A DNA stretch of 64,000 nucleotides from Sphingobium nicotianae (GTDB lineage: Bacteria; Pseudomonadota; Alphaproteobacteria; Sphingomonadales; Sphingomonadaceae). The stretch is from the NCBI RefSeq assembly GCF_018603885.1, contig NZ_JAHGAW010000002.1, forward strand, positions 186,001 to 250,000, given 5' to 3'. Positions within the stretch are counted from its first letter, which is position 1, and every line of letters starts with the position of its first letter. Below the pieces are notes generated by a model that did no database searches, was not told where the DNA came from, and worked only from the letters and a program-made list of their open reading frames with translations. Below are positions 53,439 through 63,158 of this stretch, piece by piece. A program made the translations under genes and the position numbers.

Positions 53439-55652
53439 CTATTCTCGCCAGCTGCGTGCGTGCAGGCGCACCGTCACCGTCGGCCCGAGATCCTCGGCAT
53501 TGTCGCCCAGCGCGAACTGATAGTCCCCCGCCGGCATGACCCATTGACCGTCCTTCCAGTCGGCCATCAGGCGCGGATCGATCTTCAGCGAGACCGTCTG
53601 CGTCGCGCCGGGCGCCAGATCGAGCCGCTGATAGCCGAGGAGGCGCCGCTTCTTCTCGCCGCCCCGGCTGACCAGATAGAGCTGCGACACGACGGCGCCG
53701 TCCCGATCGCCGACATTCTTCACCGAGAAGTTCGCGACATCGCCATTGGTGCGCAGCTCGGAATTGGCGAAGCGGGTGTAGGACAGGCCGAAGCCGAACG
53801 GGAAGAGCGGCTTGCGGCCCTTCTGCGCGAACCAGCGATAGCCGACGTCCGATCCCTCAATGTCATAATCGGCGGCGAGATCGCCCGAATAGCCGACCGC
53901 CTCGCCCGTGAAGCTCGGCTCCACCGTTTCGAACCCGTCGACCTTGGGCCGGGGAAGCTGATCCTCGTTGGCGGGGAAGGTAACGGGCAGGCGGCCGGAC
54001 GGATTGGCCTTGCCGAACAGCAGGGCTGCCAGCGCCTCGCCGCCGCGCGCGCCGGGATACCAGGCTTCCAGAACCGCGGCGGTCTTGTCGAGCCAGGGCA
54101 TGGCGACCGGCCCGCCGGTCTCTAGGATCACGATGGTGTTCGGATTGGCGCGGGCGACGGCCTCGATGAGCGCATCCTGTCCGTTCGGTAGCGACAGGTC
54201 GGGCTGATCGAAGCCTTCGCTCGACCATTGCGTCGCGAAGACGATCGCGACATCGGCGCGCTTCGCCTGAGCGACGGCTTCCGAGATATAGCGCCCGTCG
54301 CGGAACTTCACCTCGGCCGAGGGCGCCATCGCTTTGATCGCGTCGAGCGGCACGGACCGATGATAGGCCTGGTTGACGAAGGCCGCCCATGGGCTGTTAC
54401 CGCCCAAGGGCAGGGCCAGCGAGGGACCGCCTTCGCCCTGCACCTGGCTCGATCCTGCGCCCGACAGGACGCCGGTGTCGGCATATCCGCCGATCACGGC
54501 GATCCGCTTGGCGGACGCCGCCAGCGGCAGCACGTTGCGCTCGTTGCGCAGGAGGACGATGCCTTGTTCGGCGGCGGTCTGAACGACGCGGCCGTTCGCC
54601 GCGAAGTCGATCTTGCCGCCGGCGACCGCGGGGTGCAGGTCGAGGCCGTTGGAATAGATCGCCCATAGAACCCGCTTGTTCATGTCGTCGATGCGCTTGG
54701 CATAGGCGGGATCGGACTTTCCGGCGTCGGCTAGTGGCTTGCCGAAAAAGACGGCGGCGTCGAGCTGTGCGCCGGATTGCTGGTCCAGCCCTTTGACCGC
54801 CGCGTCCAGCCCCGGCACGGCGCCCCAGTCGGACATGACGAACCCCTTGTAGCGCCAGTCCTGCTTGAGCACCTTGTTCAACAGCCAGTCATTGGCGCAG
54901 GCGGCATGGCCGTTCACGCGATTATAGGCGCACATGACGGAGCCTGGATTGCCGACTTCGATGCCGATCTGGAAGGCCAGCAGGTCGCTCTCGCGCGCGG
55001 CGCTCTCCGAGATACGGGAGTCGACGACCTTGCGGCCGGTCTCTTGGCCGTTGAGGGCGAAATGCTTGATGGTCGAGATGATGTTGTTGGACTGGATGCC
55101 GCGAATGGAGTGGCCCGCTATCAGGCCGCTCAGTAGCGGATCTTCGCCGAAATATTCGAAATTGCGGCCGTTGCGCGGATCACGCGCGAGGTTCGCGCCG
55201 CCGGCGAGCATGACGTTGAAGCCTTTGGCCCGCGCCTCCTGGCCGATCATCCGGCCAGCTTGTTCGGCCAGATCATTGTTCCAGGTGGAGGCGAGCGCGA
55301 GGCCGGAGGGCAGGGCGGTTGCGCCATCCTTGCGGATGCCGAACACATAGGCAACGCCAAGACTGGCGTCCGTCTCCTTGAGCGCGGGGACGCCGAGCCG
55401 CGCAATGCCCGGCACATAGCCCGCGCCGGCGATGGCATCCGCGGGAATCGCGGGCGGATTGGGACCGAGCGGTAGCGGCATGATGCCATGCGTCAGGACG
55501 GTACGCTCCTCCGGCCGCAGCTTGGCCGCGATCGCGGTGGCAAGTTCCTCGGCCTGCTTGGGCGTGCGCAGCGGCTTTTCAGGGGCGGCGAGCGCCTGGA
55601 CAGCGATGGCCGAGAGGCTCAGCGCGAGGAGATGCTTCTTGATGTGCGTCAT
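53439..55652 (-). CDS. GH3 beta-glucosidase, exported
   Basis: A 737-residue glycoside hydrolase family 3 enzyme with a signal peptide (HLLALSLSAIAVQALA). The N-terminal barrel shows GGANLARDPRNGRNFEYFGEDP and the nucleophile motif FVMSDWGAV (Asp). The second domain has WSSEGFDQPDLSL, containing the likely acid/base glutamate, and the C-terminal fibronectin-III-like domain starts around FPFGFGLSYT. Releases terminal glucose or a similar sugar from beta-linked oligosaccharides in the periplasm. Upstream, on the same strand, is the TonB receptor; downstream is the Entner-Doudoroff operon. Confidence 0.94.
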   Translation of the reverse strand: MTHIKKHLLALSLSAIAVQALAAPEKPLRTPKQAEELATAIAAKLRPEERTVLTHGIMPLPLGPNPPAIPADAIAGAGYVPGIARLGVPALKETDASLGVAYVFGIRKDGATALPSGLALASTWNNDLAEQAGRMIGQEARAKGFNVMLAGGANLARDPRNGRNFEYFGEDPLLSGLIAGHSIRGIQSNNIISTIKHFALNGQETGRKVVDSRISESAARESDLLAFQIGIEVGNPGSVMCAYNRVNGHAACANDWLLNKVLKQDWRYKGFVMSDWGAVPGLDAAVKGLDQQSGAQLDAAVFFGKPLADAGKSDPAYAKRIDDMNKRVLWAIYSNGLDLHPAVAGGKIDFAANGRVVQTAAEQGIVLLRNERNVLPLAASAKRIAVIGGYADTGVLSGAGSSQVQGEGGPSLALPLGGNSPWAAFVNQAYHRSVPLDAIKAMAPSAEVKFRDGRYISEAVAQAKRADVAIVFATQWSSEGFDQPDLSLPNGQDALIEAVARANPNTIVILETGGPVAMPWLDKTAAVLEAWYPGARGGEALAALLFGKANPSGRLPVTFPANEDQLPRPKVDGFETVEPSFTGEAVGYSGDLAADYDIEGSDVGYRWFAQKGRKPLFPFGFGLSYTRFANSELRTNGDVANFSVKNVGDRDGAVVSQLYLVSRGGEKKRRLLGYQRLDLAPGATQTVSLKIDPRLMADWKDGQWVMPAGDYQFALGDNAEDLGPTVTVRLHARSWRE

Positions 55653-55730
55653 GCCCGTTTACCCCATGAGTGGACGGGCGCCGCAAGAGGGCCACCCGGA
55701 AAACCGCCAATTGGTTCTGGATCAGAGGAA

Positions 55731-55758
55731 GGCCGGGGAGAGGGCTGCTCTCCCGGCC
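55731..55758 (-). terminator. GC-rich hairpin between TonB receptor and GH3 gene
   Basis: GGCCGGGGAGAG (55731-55742) and CTCTCCCGGCC (55748-55758) pair with a single bulged G, 7 bp after the receptor stop on the minus strand. No strong T-run follows, so termination may be partial and GH3 may still be read through. Confidence 0.55.
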
Positions 55759-55764
55759 GAATCC

Positions 55765-58197
55765 TCAGAAGGAATAGCCGATCGATGCGCCGAAATAGCG
55801 CAGCGCCGACTTGGGCATGAAGCCGAGAATGTTGTTCGGCGTCACGGTGTTGGAGGTCAAAGTTGTGAAACGTCCGAGCGAGCTGTAATAATTCTGGTCG
55901 AAGGCATTCTTGACCCAGATCGATGCGCGCAGGCCCTTGTCCGCCGGGCGGATGCCGATGGTGGCATCGAGCGTAGCATAGGCCTTCTGGATGGCCAGTT
56001 GGTCCTGCTCGAGCGCAAAATTGACCTTGCTCTGCCAGGCGAAATTGAGGTCGACATAAGCGATCATATTGCTGCTGACCGGCTTCTCGTAGCGAGGGTT
56101 GATCGAGAAGCGCCACTCGGGCGTGACGGGTAGGATGCCGTTGCGGACATTCTGCTGATTGCCGGAGAGGGTGCCGGTGGACGAGGCCTGACGGAAGCAG
56201 GTGTTGTTCGGCTGTACGCCGCCGAAGGGGACGGTGACGGCGGCGGCCTGGAGATTGAGCGGGCACGCGAGGCCGTTGGCATCGAAGCGACCATGGACAT
56301 AAGCAAACGAGCTCTGGATCGACAGTTCCTCGGTCGGGCGCAGCGTCGTTTCGATCTCGATGCCCTTGGTCTGCGAGGTGCCTGCATTGGTCACCACGAA
56401 GAGAAACGTGCCCGTCGAATTGTCCGACTTGTTGGCCTGCACCTGCAGGTTCTTATAGTCCGCAAGGAAAGCTGCAATCGCGACCGTCAGGACACGGTTG
56501 GACGTGCTACCTTTGAAGCCGATTTCATAGGCATTCACCGTCTCGGGCTCGACGATCGCATTATTGTTGAACGTCTGGTTGAACTCGGTGCCGAGGCTCT
56601 GGCCCTTATAGCCGTGCGAGAAGGTCGCATAGGCTTGGGCGTGGCGATTAAACTCGTACTGCAAGCCGGCGCGGCCGGTCACGGCGTCGTCGCTCGCGTC
56701 CGTGCGGCCGCTGGTCAGCGTAGCGCCCGAGAACATGGGCGTGTCGCCCACCACCAGCGGTGCGACATCCTGTGCGCCATAGACCCACAGGCTCTGATGC
56801 TGCACACGGATGCCGGCGATCGCCTTGAGACCGCCGACGAGGCGATAGTCGATCTGGCCGAACGCGGCATATTGTGTGGCTTCCAGATGCGAATTTGCGC
56901 TGCCCGAGGAGCCGCGCGGCGAGGGGCAGGTGGCGCCCAGCGCCAGGCCCTGATTGGCCGCAATGCTGGTCGGGCAGGTCACGATGCGGCGGCCAAAGGA
57001 GCGGTTGCCGGTCAACTGGTCGTAGTAGAGCCCGACCACATAGTTGAAGCGATTGCTGCCCGACGAGGCGAGGCGCAGCTCTTGCGAGAATTGCTTGAGG
57101 TCGAATGGTCCGGCATTGACGTCATAATTGGCATAATAGGGCGCTAGGCCGTTGCCGCCCGTATAGATGGGCGTGGCATTGTTGATGCCGTCCACGTCGA
57201 AGCCGGCGTAGAAATTATATTTCTGATACGCCGTCAACGAGGTGATGGTCGCCGCGCCCAGATCATAGCTGCCTTCGAGCGAGAAGATGGCTTGGTTCGT
57301 CCTGCTTACATTATCGCCATTGCTCACCACTTCGCGGTTAAACGGGCGCGCGACGACCGGGCCGATCAGCGTGCTGAGATTGGCATTGTCGGAGCGGATC
57401 AGGGCGCTCTGGCAGCAGGTGCCGTTATTCTCGGAATAGCTCGCCATGCCGAGCAGGTTGAGATCGCCAAGGTCGAACTCGAGCTTGCCGCGAACGCCCC
57501 AGGATTCGAAGCCGTTGATCTTCTTCTTCTGGGCGACGTTATAATAATAGCCGTCGTCATTATTGTAGAAGCCCGAGAGGCGGACGCCCACGACATCCGA
57601 GATCGGCGCCGAGACGGTCCCGTTCACGCGATACTCGCCCATTTCGGCGACGCTGGCATTCACGCTGCCGCTCAGGGTCTTCGACGGGCGGGCGGTCACG
57701 ACGCTGATCACGCCGGCCGTGGCGTTCTTGCCAAACAGGGTGCCCTGCGGGCCGCGCAGAACTTCGATGCGCTCGATGTCGGCGAGATCGGCGAAGCCCT
57801 GTGCGCCGCGCGCCATCACGACGCCGTCCATGACGACCGAGACCGACGCTTCGCTGCCGATGCCGAACACGGATGTGCCGATGCCGCGCACGCGGAAGCT
57901 GGAATTGTTGGGGTTGTTGCCCTGGCCGAAGGTCAGCGAGGGTGCGACCTGCGTCAGGTTCTTGGTGTCTGCGATGCCGCGGTTCAGCAGGGCGTCGCCG
58001 GTCACGGCGGTGATGGCCACGGGCACGTCCTGCAGGCGCTCGGAGCGCTTCTGCGCAGTCACGATGATTTCGCCGACATCCTCTTCCGCGGCGACCGCCT
58101 CGGCTGCATCAGCCGTCTGAGCGTGGATGGGTGCTGCCAGACAGAGCTGCGCGATGACAGCGACGGAGCTCAGATAAATGGATGCGGATCGGCGCAT
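55765..58197 (-). CDS. TonB-dependent receptor of the sulfatase/GH3 locus
   Basis: An 810-residue receptor with a signal peptide (LSSVAVIAQLCLAAPIHA), TonB box area (VGEIIVTAQKRSERLQDVPVA), plug signature ERIEVLRGPQGTLFGKNATAG and a C-terminal strand ending FGASIGYSF. It starts 169 bp from the first sulfatase on the opposite strand, so both probably share a control region (TTGACAGCGATGTCAA at 58261). With four sulfatases and a beta-glucosidase, it likely imports a sulfated glycan fragment. Confidence 0.93.
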   Translation of the reverse strand: MRRSASIYLSSVAVIAQLCLAAPIHAQTADAAEAVAAEEDVGEIIVTAQKRSERLQDVPVAITAVTGDALLNRGIADTKNLTQVAPSLTFGQGNNPNNSSFRVRGIGTSVFGIGSEASVSVVMDGVVMARGAQGFADLADIERIEVLRGPQGTLFGKNATAGVISVVTARPSKTLSGSVNASVAEMGEYRVNGTVSAPISDVVGVRLSGFYNNDDGYYYNVAQKKKINGFESWGVRGKLEFDLGDLNLLGMASYSENNGTCCQSALIRSDNANLSTLIGPVVARPFNREVVSNGDNVSRTNQAIFSLEGSYDLGAATITSLTAYQKYNFYAGFDVDGINNATPIYTGGNGLAPYYANYDVNAGPFDLKQFSQELRLASSGSNRFNYVVGLYYDQLTGNRSFGRRIVTCPTSIAANQGLALGATCPSPRGSSGSANSHLEATQYAAFGQIDYRLVGGLKAIAGIRVQHQSLWVYGAQDVAPLVVGDTPMFSGATLTSGRTDASDDAVTGRAGLQYEFNRHAQAYATFSHGYKGQSLGTEFNQTFNNNAIVEPETVNAYEIGFKGSTSNRVLTVAIAAFLADYKNLQVQANKSDNSTGTFLFVVTNAGTSQTKGIEIETTLRPTEELSIQSSFAYVHGRFDANGLACPLNLQAAAVTVPFGGVQPNNTCFRQASSTGTLSGNQQNVRNGILPVTPEWRFSINPRYEKPVSSNMIAYVDLNFAWQSKVNFALEQDQLAIQKAYATLDATIGIRPADKGLRASIWVKNAFDQNYYSSLGRFTTLTSNTVTPNNILGFMPKSALRYFGASIGYSF

Positions 58198-58260
58198 GAT
58201 AACACTCCCCTATAACTCAATAGAAATCTTTTTAGTCGTGCGGCGACTCAATGACTCAGA

Positions 58261-58276
58261 TTGACAGCGATGTCAA
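58261..58276. promoter_or_regulatory. Palindrome in the receptor/sulfatase divergent region
   Basis: TTGACA-GCGA-TGTCAA is a perfect 6-bp inverted repeat with 4-bp centre, about 65 bp from the receptor start and 90 bp from the sulfatase start. A second imperfect pair (AGCCTCTCAT at 58277, ATGAGGCT at 58296) follows. It could be an operator or a -35 region. Confidence 0.4.
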
Positions 58277-58366
58277 AGCCTCTCATACAAATTGAATGAG
58301 GCTTGCCTGTAACCGTGGCCTTGGCGCAACGACGCGAGTGGCGATCAGCCGGAGGAAGGAGAGGAA

Positions 58367-60127
58367 ATGGGCGACCGGACGAGGCGAATGAGCGCATGCA
58401 CGGCATTGATTCTCGTCGCGGCGAGCGTCCAGCTGGCGACTCCGGCGAGCGCGAAGGCGGCGCCGCAGGGGCAGGCTCCCAAAAGCATTCCCAGAAACAT
58501 CGTTGTCATCGTGCTCGACGATGTGGGCTATTCCGACCTCGGCCCGTTCGGTTCGGAGATCCGTACACCCAATATCGATGCGCTCGCCGCGCGGGGCCTG
58601 CGCTATAATCGCTTCGATTCGAAGGCGGTCTGTTCGCCGACCCGCGCCGCACTGTTGACCGCCCGCAATCCGCAAACAGTGCGCATGGCCGACCTGCCGG
58701 CCGACAAGGTCGACCCGGCCGATCTCACGCGCGATCGCGGGGAGATTCCGGCCAATGCCCAGACGATCGCGCAGGTGCTGCACGGGGCGGGCTACCAGAC
58801 CTATGGCTTTGGCAAATGGCATCTCGCGCCGCAGGATCAGGACGGCACGGCAGGCCATAACGCCTCATGGCCGCTGCAGCGCGGGTTCGACAGTTTTTAC
58901 GGCTTCTTCCTGGGTTGGACCGATCAATATCACCCCAACCTGATCGAGGGGAATCGCCAGATTCCTGCGCCCGAGACGCCCGGCTATCATTTTTCGGTCG
59001 ATATTACCGATCGCGCGATCCACACGCTCGATCCCGCGGCCGGCAAGGGAGGGAAGGGCAAGTTCGTCTATCTAGCCTATGGCGCCGGCCACGCGCCCAT
59101 CCAGGTGCCGCGCGCCTATACCGATGCTTATGCCGGTATCTATGACAAGGGCTGGGACAAGCTGCGCGAAGAGCGGCTCGCGCGTCAGAAGGCCATGGGG
59201 CTGATGCCGGCCAACACGGTGCTGCCGGCCCGCAATCCGGGCGATCGCGCCTGGGATTCCCTCACGCCGACCGAGCAGAGCGTGTTCGCGCGTTTCATGC
59301 AGGTCTATGCCGGTTTCCTTACGCATACGGACGAGCAGATCGGCCGGCTGATCGACTATCTCAAGCAGACTGGCCAATATGACGACACGCTCATCGTGCT
59401 GATGTCGGACAATGGCGCTGCATCGGAAGCGGGCCAGATGGGCTCCTTCGAGCAGCTTTATCGGCCCAACAAGCTGACCCCGGAGCAGATGCTGGCCCGG
59501 ATCGACGAACTGGGCACGGACAAGACCCAGTCGGAATATCAGCGCCCCTGGGCAATGCTCGGCGCGACGCCGTTCCGGCGCTACAAGCTCTGGCCCAATC
59601 TGGGCGGCGTGCGCGTGCCGATGCTTCTCTCCTGGCCGCGCGTGGTCAAGGACGGCGGGGCGATCCGCGGGCAATATGTCGACGTGGTCGATGTCGCGCC
59701 AACGCTGGCCGAGGCGGCGGGCACGGCCTTTGCCAAGCGCGTGGGCGGGCAGGCGCAGATCCCGGTCGCCGGCACATCCTTCCTGCGCTCTGTCCGCTCG
59801 GCTGCGGCGCCGGAGACGCGCCCGGTGCAATATTTCGAACTGCGCGGCAATCGCGCCATCACGGCAGGCCATTGGCGTGCCGTGGCGATTCACCGTCAGG
59901 GCAGCGATTTCGACACCGACCCTTGGCAGCTCTTCAATGTCGCGACCGATCCGTCCGAGACTCATGATCTCGCCGCCGAACAGCCGAAGAAGCTGGCGGA
60001 GATGAAGACGCTCTGGTGGCGGGAGGCCCGCAAATATAGCAGCCCCGCTCTGGCCGAGCCGCCAGCTCGTTTCGGAGCTCGAGAGAAATTCGATGACAGC
60101 GCTGACAGGCCGGCGCAAAATGAGTGA
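58367..60127 (+). CDS. Exported sulfatase 1 (arylsulfatase type)
   Basis: A 586-residue formylglycine sulfatase. The signal peptide (ALILVAASVQLATPASA) is followed by VIVLDDVGYSDLGPFG, carrying the metal-binding aspartates. The formylglycine motif is CSPTRAALLTARNP (Cys89), then GFGKWHL. Asp/Asn ligands late in the protein are in VLMSDNGAAS. The sequence between (RPNKLTPEQMLARIDELG) and the PWAMLG, YKLWPNLGG ending are typical of arylsulfatases. A strong GGAGGAAGGAG lies before ATG 58367. First of four tandem sulfatases. Confidence 0.95.
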   Translation: MGDRTRRMSACTALILVAASVQLATPASAKAAPQGQAPKSIPRNIVVIVLDDVGYSDLGPFGSEIRTPNIDALAARGLRYNRFDSKAVCSPTRAALLTARNPQTVRMADLPADKVDPADLTRDRGEIPANAQTIAQVLHGAGYQTYGFGKWHLAPQDQDGTAGHNASWPLQRGFDSFYGFFLGWTDQYHPNLIEGNRQIPAPETPGYHFSVDITDRAIHTLDPAAGKGGKGKFVYLAYGAGHAPIQVPRAYTDAYAGIYDKGWDKLREERLARQKAMGLMPANTVLPARNPGDRAWDSLTPTEQSVFARFMQVYAGFLTHTDEQIGRLIDYLKQTGQYDDTLIVLMSDNGAASEAGQMGSFEQLYRPNKLTPEQMLARIDELGTDKTQSEYQRPWAMLGATPFRRYKLWPNLGGVRVPMLLSWPRVVKDGGAIRGQYVDVVDVAPTLAEAAGTAFAKRVGGQAQIPVAGTSFLRSVRSAAAPETRPVQYFELRGNRAITAGHWRAVAIHRQGSDFDTDPWQLFNVATDPSETHDLAAEQPKKLAEMKTLWWREARKYSSPALAEPPARFGAREKFDDSADRPAQNE

Positions 60128-60179
60128 GCGCTGCCGTCCGATCGTCGTTGCCATTCCAGACCAGAGCAGAGGTTAAAAC

Positions 60180-61646
60180 GTGCAGAGAGGAACAGCATTT
60201 CGACAGATCGGGCGCCGCGCATCGTCGCGCCTGGCACTCATGGCATCCGCTTTCGCGCTGGGGGCGTTCCTCTTCCCTCCGACCCCCGGCGCGGCGCAGG
60301 TGACGCCTCGAGCCACATCGGCGTCACCTGCGCCTTCGGCGCGGACGGAAGGGCCGCCCAATGTCATCCTGATCCTTGCCGACGATCTCGGCGTGGAGGG
60401 CATCAACGCCTATGGCGGCGAATATTTCACGCCGAACGTCGACCGGCTCGCGCGCGAAGGCGTCCGCTTCGACAATGCGCATGCGACGCCGCTTTGCTCG
60501 CCCTCGCGCACCCGGATCATGACCGGGCTCGAAAATCATCGCAACTATCAGGCGTTCGGCTTTCTTGCGCCGGGCCAGCGCACCTTCGGCAACATGCTCA
60601 AGGAAGCCGGCTACACGACCGGGATGGTCGGCAAATGGCAGCTCATGGGCAACGGATTCGACGGCCGCGTCGGCATCACGCCGGAGGCGGCGGGGTTCGA
60701 TGAAAGCTATCTCTGGCAGCTGCGTGCGCTGGACGCGAAGGGCTCCCGCTACTGGGGGCCGACACGCGGGCAGAATGGCGTGGTGCGGATCAACGAGGAG
60801 GGCTTCGGCCCGGACAATGACGGCGATTTCGCGCTCGACTTCATCAAGCGCCACAAGGCCAAGCCCTTCTTCCTCTATTATTCGATGGTGCTGGTTCACA
60901 GCCCGTTCGTGCCCACCCCGGACTCGATGACCGCCAAGGGGCAGAAGGAACGCTTCGCCGGCATGGTCACGTATATGGACCGCAAGGTCGGTGAACTGAT
61001 GGCCAAGCTCGAGGCGGAGGGGCTGGACCGCAACACGGTCATCATCTTCACCGGCGACAATGGCACGGCCCGCGCGATCACCAGCATCCGCGACGGGCAT
61101 ATCGTGCCGGGCGGCAAGGGCACGCCGACGGTGAGCGGCACCCATGTACCGATGATCGCTTGGGGGCCGGGCCGCGTGCCGGCAGGCAAGGTGACGCCGG
61201 CGCTGTTTGACTTTGCCGACATGATGCCGACCTTCGCGGACATTGCCGGGGCGCCGGCGAGCGCGGGCCAGGTCGATGGGGTCAGCCAGTGGCCGGTGAT
61301 CGAGGGCAAGGCCACCGCCGCCCGCGACTCCATCTTCATTCATTATGCGCCGATGTGGCAGTTCGAGCCGACGCGCTTTGCGTTCGATGCGCATTGGAAG
61401 GTCTATGGCGACGGGCGCTTCGTGTCGGTCGATTCCATTGCAGGCACGGAAACGCCGGTCGCAGCGAACAATATGAAGGGCGAGGCGGCCAAGCGCTTCG
61501 CGGCGCTCTCGAAGATCCTCAAAGACACGAAGGACGGTCCGCTCGATCAGACCCGTTTCCCATGGTGCGAGGGCAAGCCATCCAAGGATGCCGCGCAGCC
61601 CTCGGTCATTGCGGGCTGTGACTTCTCGCCGGGCGGCGCGGAATGA
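60180..61646 (+). CDS. Exported sulfatase 2
   Basis: A 488-residue sulfatase with an N-terminal signal (SAFALGAFLFPPTPGAAQ). Metal site LILADDLGVEGINAYGG, formylglycine motif CSPSRTRIMTGLENHR (Cys106), GMVGKWQLMG and later IIFTGDNGTA. It starts with GTG 60180, with AGAGG about 8 nt upstream. Stop overlaps the start of sulfatase 3 by 4 bp. Substrate position on the glycan cannot be told from sequence. Confidence 0.93.
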   Translation: MQRGTAFRQIGRRASSRLALMASAFALGAFLFPPTPGAAQVTPRATSASPAPSARTEGPPNVILILADDLGVEGINAYGGEYFTPNVDRLAREGVRFDNAHATPLCSPSRTRIMTGLENHRNYQAFGFLAPGQRTFGNMLKEAGYTTGMVGKWQLMGNGFDGRVGITPEAAGFDESYLWQLRALDAKGSRYWGPTRGQNGVVRINEEGFGPDNDGDFALDFIKRHKAKPFFLYYSMVLVHSPFVPTPDSMTAKGQKERFAGMVTYMDRKVGELMAKLEAEGLDRNTVIIFTGDNGTARAITSIRDGHIVPGGKGTPTVSGTHVPMIAWGPGRVPAGKVTPALFDFADMMPTFADIAGAPASAGQVDGVSQWPVIEGKATAARDSIFIHYAPMWQFEPTRFAFDAHWKVYGDGRFVSVDSIAGTETPVAANNMKGEAAKRFAALSKILKDTKDGPLDQTRFPWCEGKPSKDAAQPSVIAGCDFSPGGAE

Positions 61647-63139
61647 TCCGGGCGACGCGCATGTGCCGCCTGCTCGGGCGCGCCGGTCTCGCCGCGCTGC
61701 TCGCCGGCGGGAGCCTCGGCCTCGTCGCCACGGCCGACTTCGCCAATCCGGCGCAGGCCCGCGCCGCGACGAAACCGCCGGTGCAGCAGGCGCAGCCCAA
61801 TGTCGTGGTCATCCTCGTCGATGATCTCGGCTGGCCGGACGTGTCCAGCTATGGCCGCAGTGACGTGCCCACACCCAACATCGATCGCATCGCCAAGTCC
61901 GGCGTTGCGTTCAGCAGCGGTTATGTCGCGGCCTCGGTCTGTGCCGTTTCGCGCGCCGGCCTGCTGACAGGCCGCATGCCGGCGAGCTTCGGCTTCACCT
62001 ACAATATCAACGACGAAGGCAATGAGGGCGCGGGCCTGCCGCTTGCCGAGAAGACCCTCGCCGAACGCCTCAAGCCGCTCGGTTATCGCAGCGCCGCGAT
62101 CGGCAAATGGCATCAGGGCTCGGCGCGCCAATTCTACCCCACCAATCGCGGGTTCGACGAGTTTTTCGGCTTCCTCGCCGGCGAGACGGTCTATGTCGAC
62201 CCCGCCACGCCGGGCATCGTCACCACGCCGACCAAGGCCGATGCGAACAAACCGCCCTTCACGCAGCGCCGTGGCAATGGCGTGATTGTCGAGGGCCCGG
62301 ATGCCCGGTCGGTCGCCAATTTCGACAAATATCTCACGACCGAAATCACCGACCGCGCCGTCGATTTCATCGACCGGTCGGCGGGCAAGCCCTTCTTCGC
62401 CTATGTTGCCTATAATGCGCCGCACTGGCCACTGCAGGTGCCGCAGGCCTATTATGATCGCTTCGCGCACATCAAGGATCCGGTCCGTCGCACCTATGTC
62501 GCGATGATCGCGGCGATGGACGATGGTGTCGGCAAGATCCTCGACACGCTGGAGCGCAAGGGCGTGCGCGACGATACCATTATCGTCTTCCTGTCAGACA
62601 ATGGTTGCCCGGAGCAGTTCGGCTTCTGCAATCCCGATCATCCCTGGTCGTGGGGCAAGTTCACCTATCTGGAGGGTGGCATCCGCGTGCCGTTCCTCTT
62701 CTCCTGGCCGCGCCGCCTCAAGCCGGGCGGGATCGTCGACACGCCGGTGTCCTCGATGGACATCGTGCCGACCGTGCTGAAGGCCGCGCAGCCCAAGGCG
62801 CCGCTGCCCAAGGGGCTGGACGGGCAGGATCTGCTCGCCAGCGCGCAGCATCCGCCGCGCACGCCGCGCATGCTGATCTGGGGGCAGGAGCCGGTCTTTG
62901 CGGTGCGGCAGGGACCGCTCAAATTGTGGCGCTCGCAGGACTGGAACCAGACGCATCTGTACGACCTCGATAACGATCCGGCCGAGCGCACGGACCTGTC
63001 GGGAACGCAGGCCGAAGCACGCGAGCGCCTCGAGCGCGTGATGGAAGATTGGCGGGCAAAGCTGCCCAAGCCGCTCTGGCCCCTCCACACGACCCGCAAG
63101 GTGGTGGTCGACGGGCGCGAGACGGAATGGGTCTATTGA
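61643..63139 (+). CDS. Exported sulfatase 3 with atypical C-A-V-S-R site
   Basis: A 498-residue sulfatase with a signal peptide (GLAALLAGGSLGLVATADFA). Metal site VVILVDDLGWPDVSSYGR, GKWHQGSARQF, and FLSDNGCPEQFGF at the end are normal. The formylglycine position Cys100 is in SVCAVSRAGLLTGR: C-A-V-S-R, where most sulfatases have C-x-P-x-R or C-x-A-x-R. Modification should still be possible since the cysteine and arginine are kept. Its ATG overlaps the previous stop by 4 bp. Confidence 0.92.
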   Translation: MIRATRMCRLLGRAGLAALLAGGSLGLVATADFANPAQARAATKPPVQQAQPNVVVILVDDLGWPDVSSYGRSDVPTPNIDRIAKSGVAFSSGYVAASVCAVSRAGLLTGRMPASFGFTYNINDEGNEGAGLPLAEKTLAERLKPLGYRSAAIGKWHQGSARQFYPTNRGFDEFFGFLAGETVYVDPATPGIVTTPTKADANKPPFTQRRGNGVIVEGPDARSVANFDKYLTTEITDRAVDFIDRSAGKPFFAYVAYNAPHWPLQVPQAYYDRFAHIKDPVRRTYVAMIAAMDDGVGKILDTLERKGVRDDTIIVFLSDNGCPEQFGFCNPDHPWSWGKFTYLEGGIRVPFLFSWPRRLKPGGIVDTPVSSMDIVPTVLKAAQPKAPLPKGLDGQDLLASAQHPPRTPRMLIWGQEPVFAVRQGPLKLWRSQDWNQTHLYDLDNDPAERTDLSGTQAEARERLERVMEDWRAKLPKPLWPLHTTRKVVVDGRETEWVY

Positions 63140-63158
63140 CCCGATGAAGGAGACGAGA

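Noticed and set aside
59072..61394. Long minus-strand frames opposite the sulfatases (59072-60154 and 60324-61394)
   Set aside because: They are shadows of high-GC sulfatase genes; translations are rich in Arg, Ala and His without any domain pattern.
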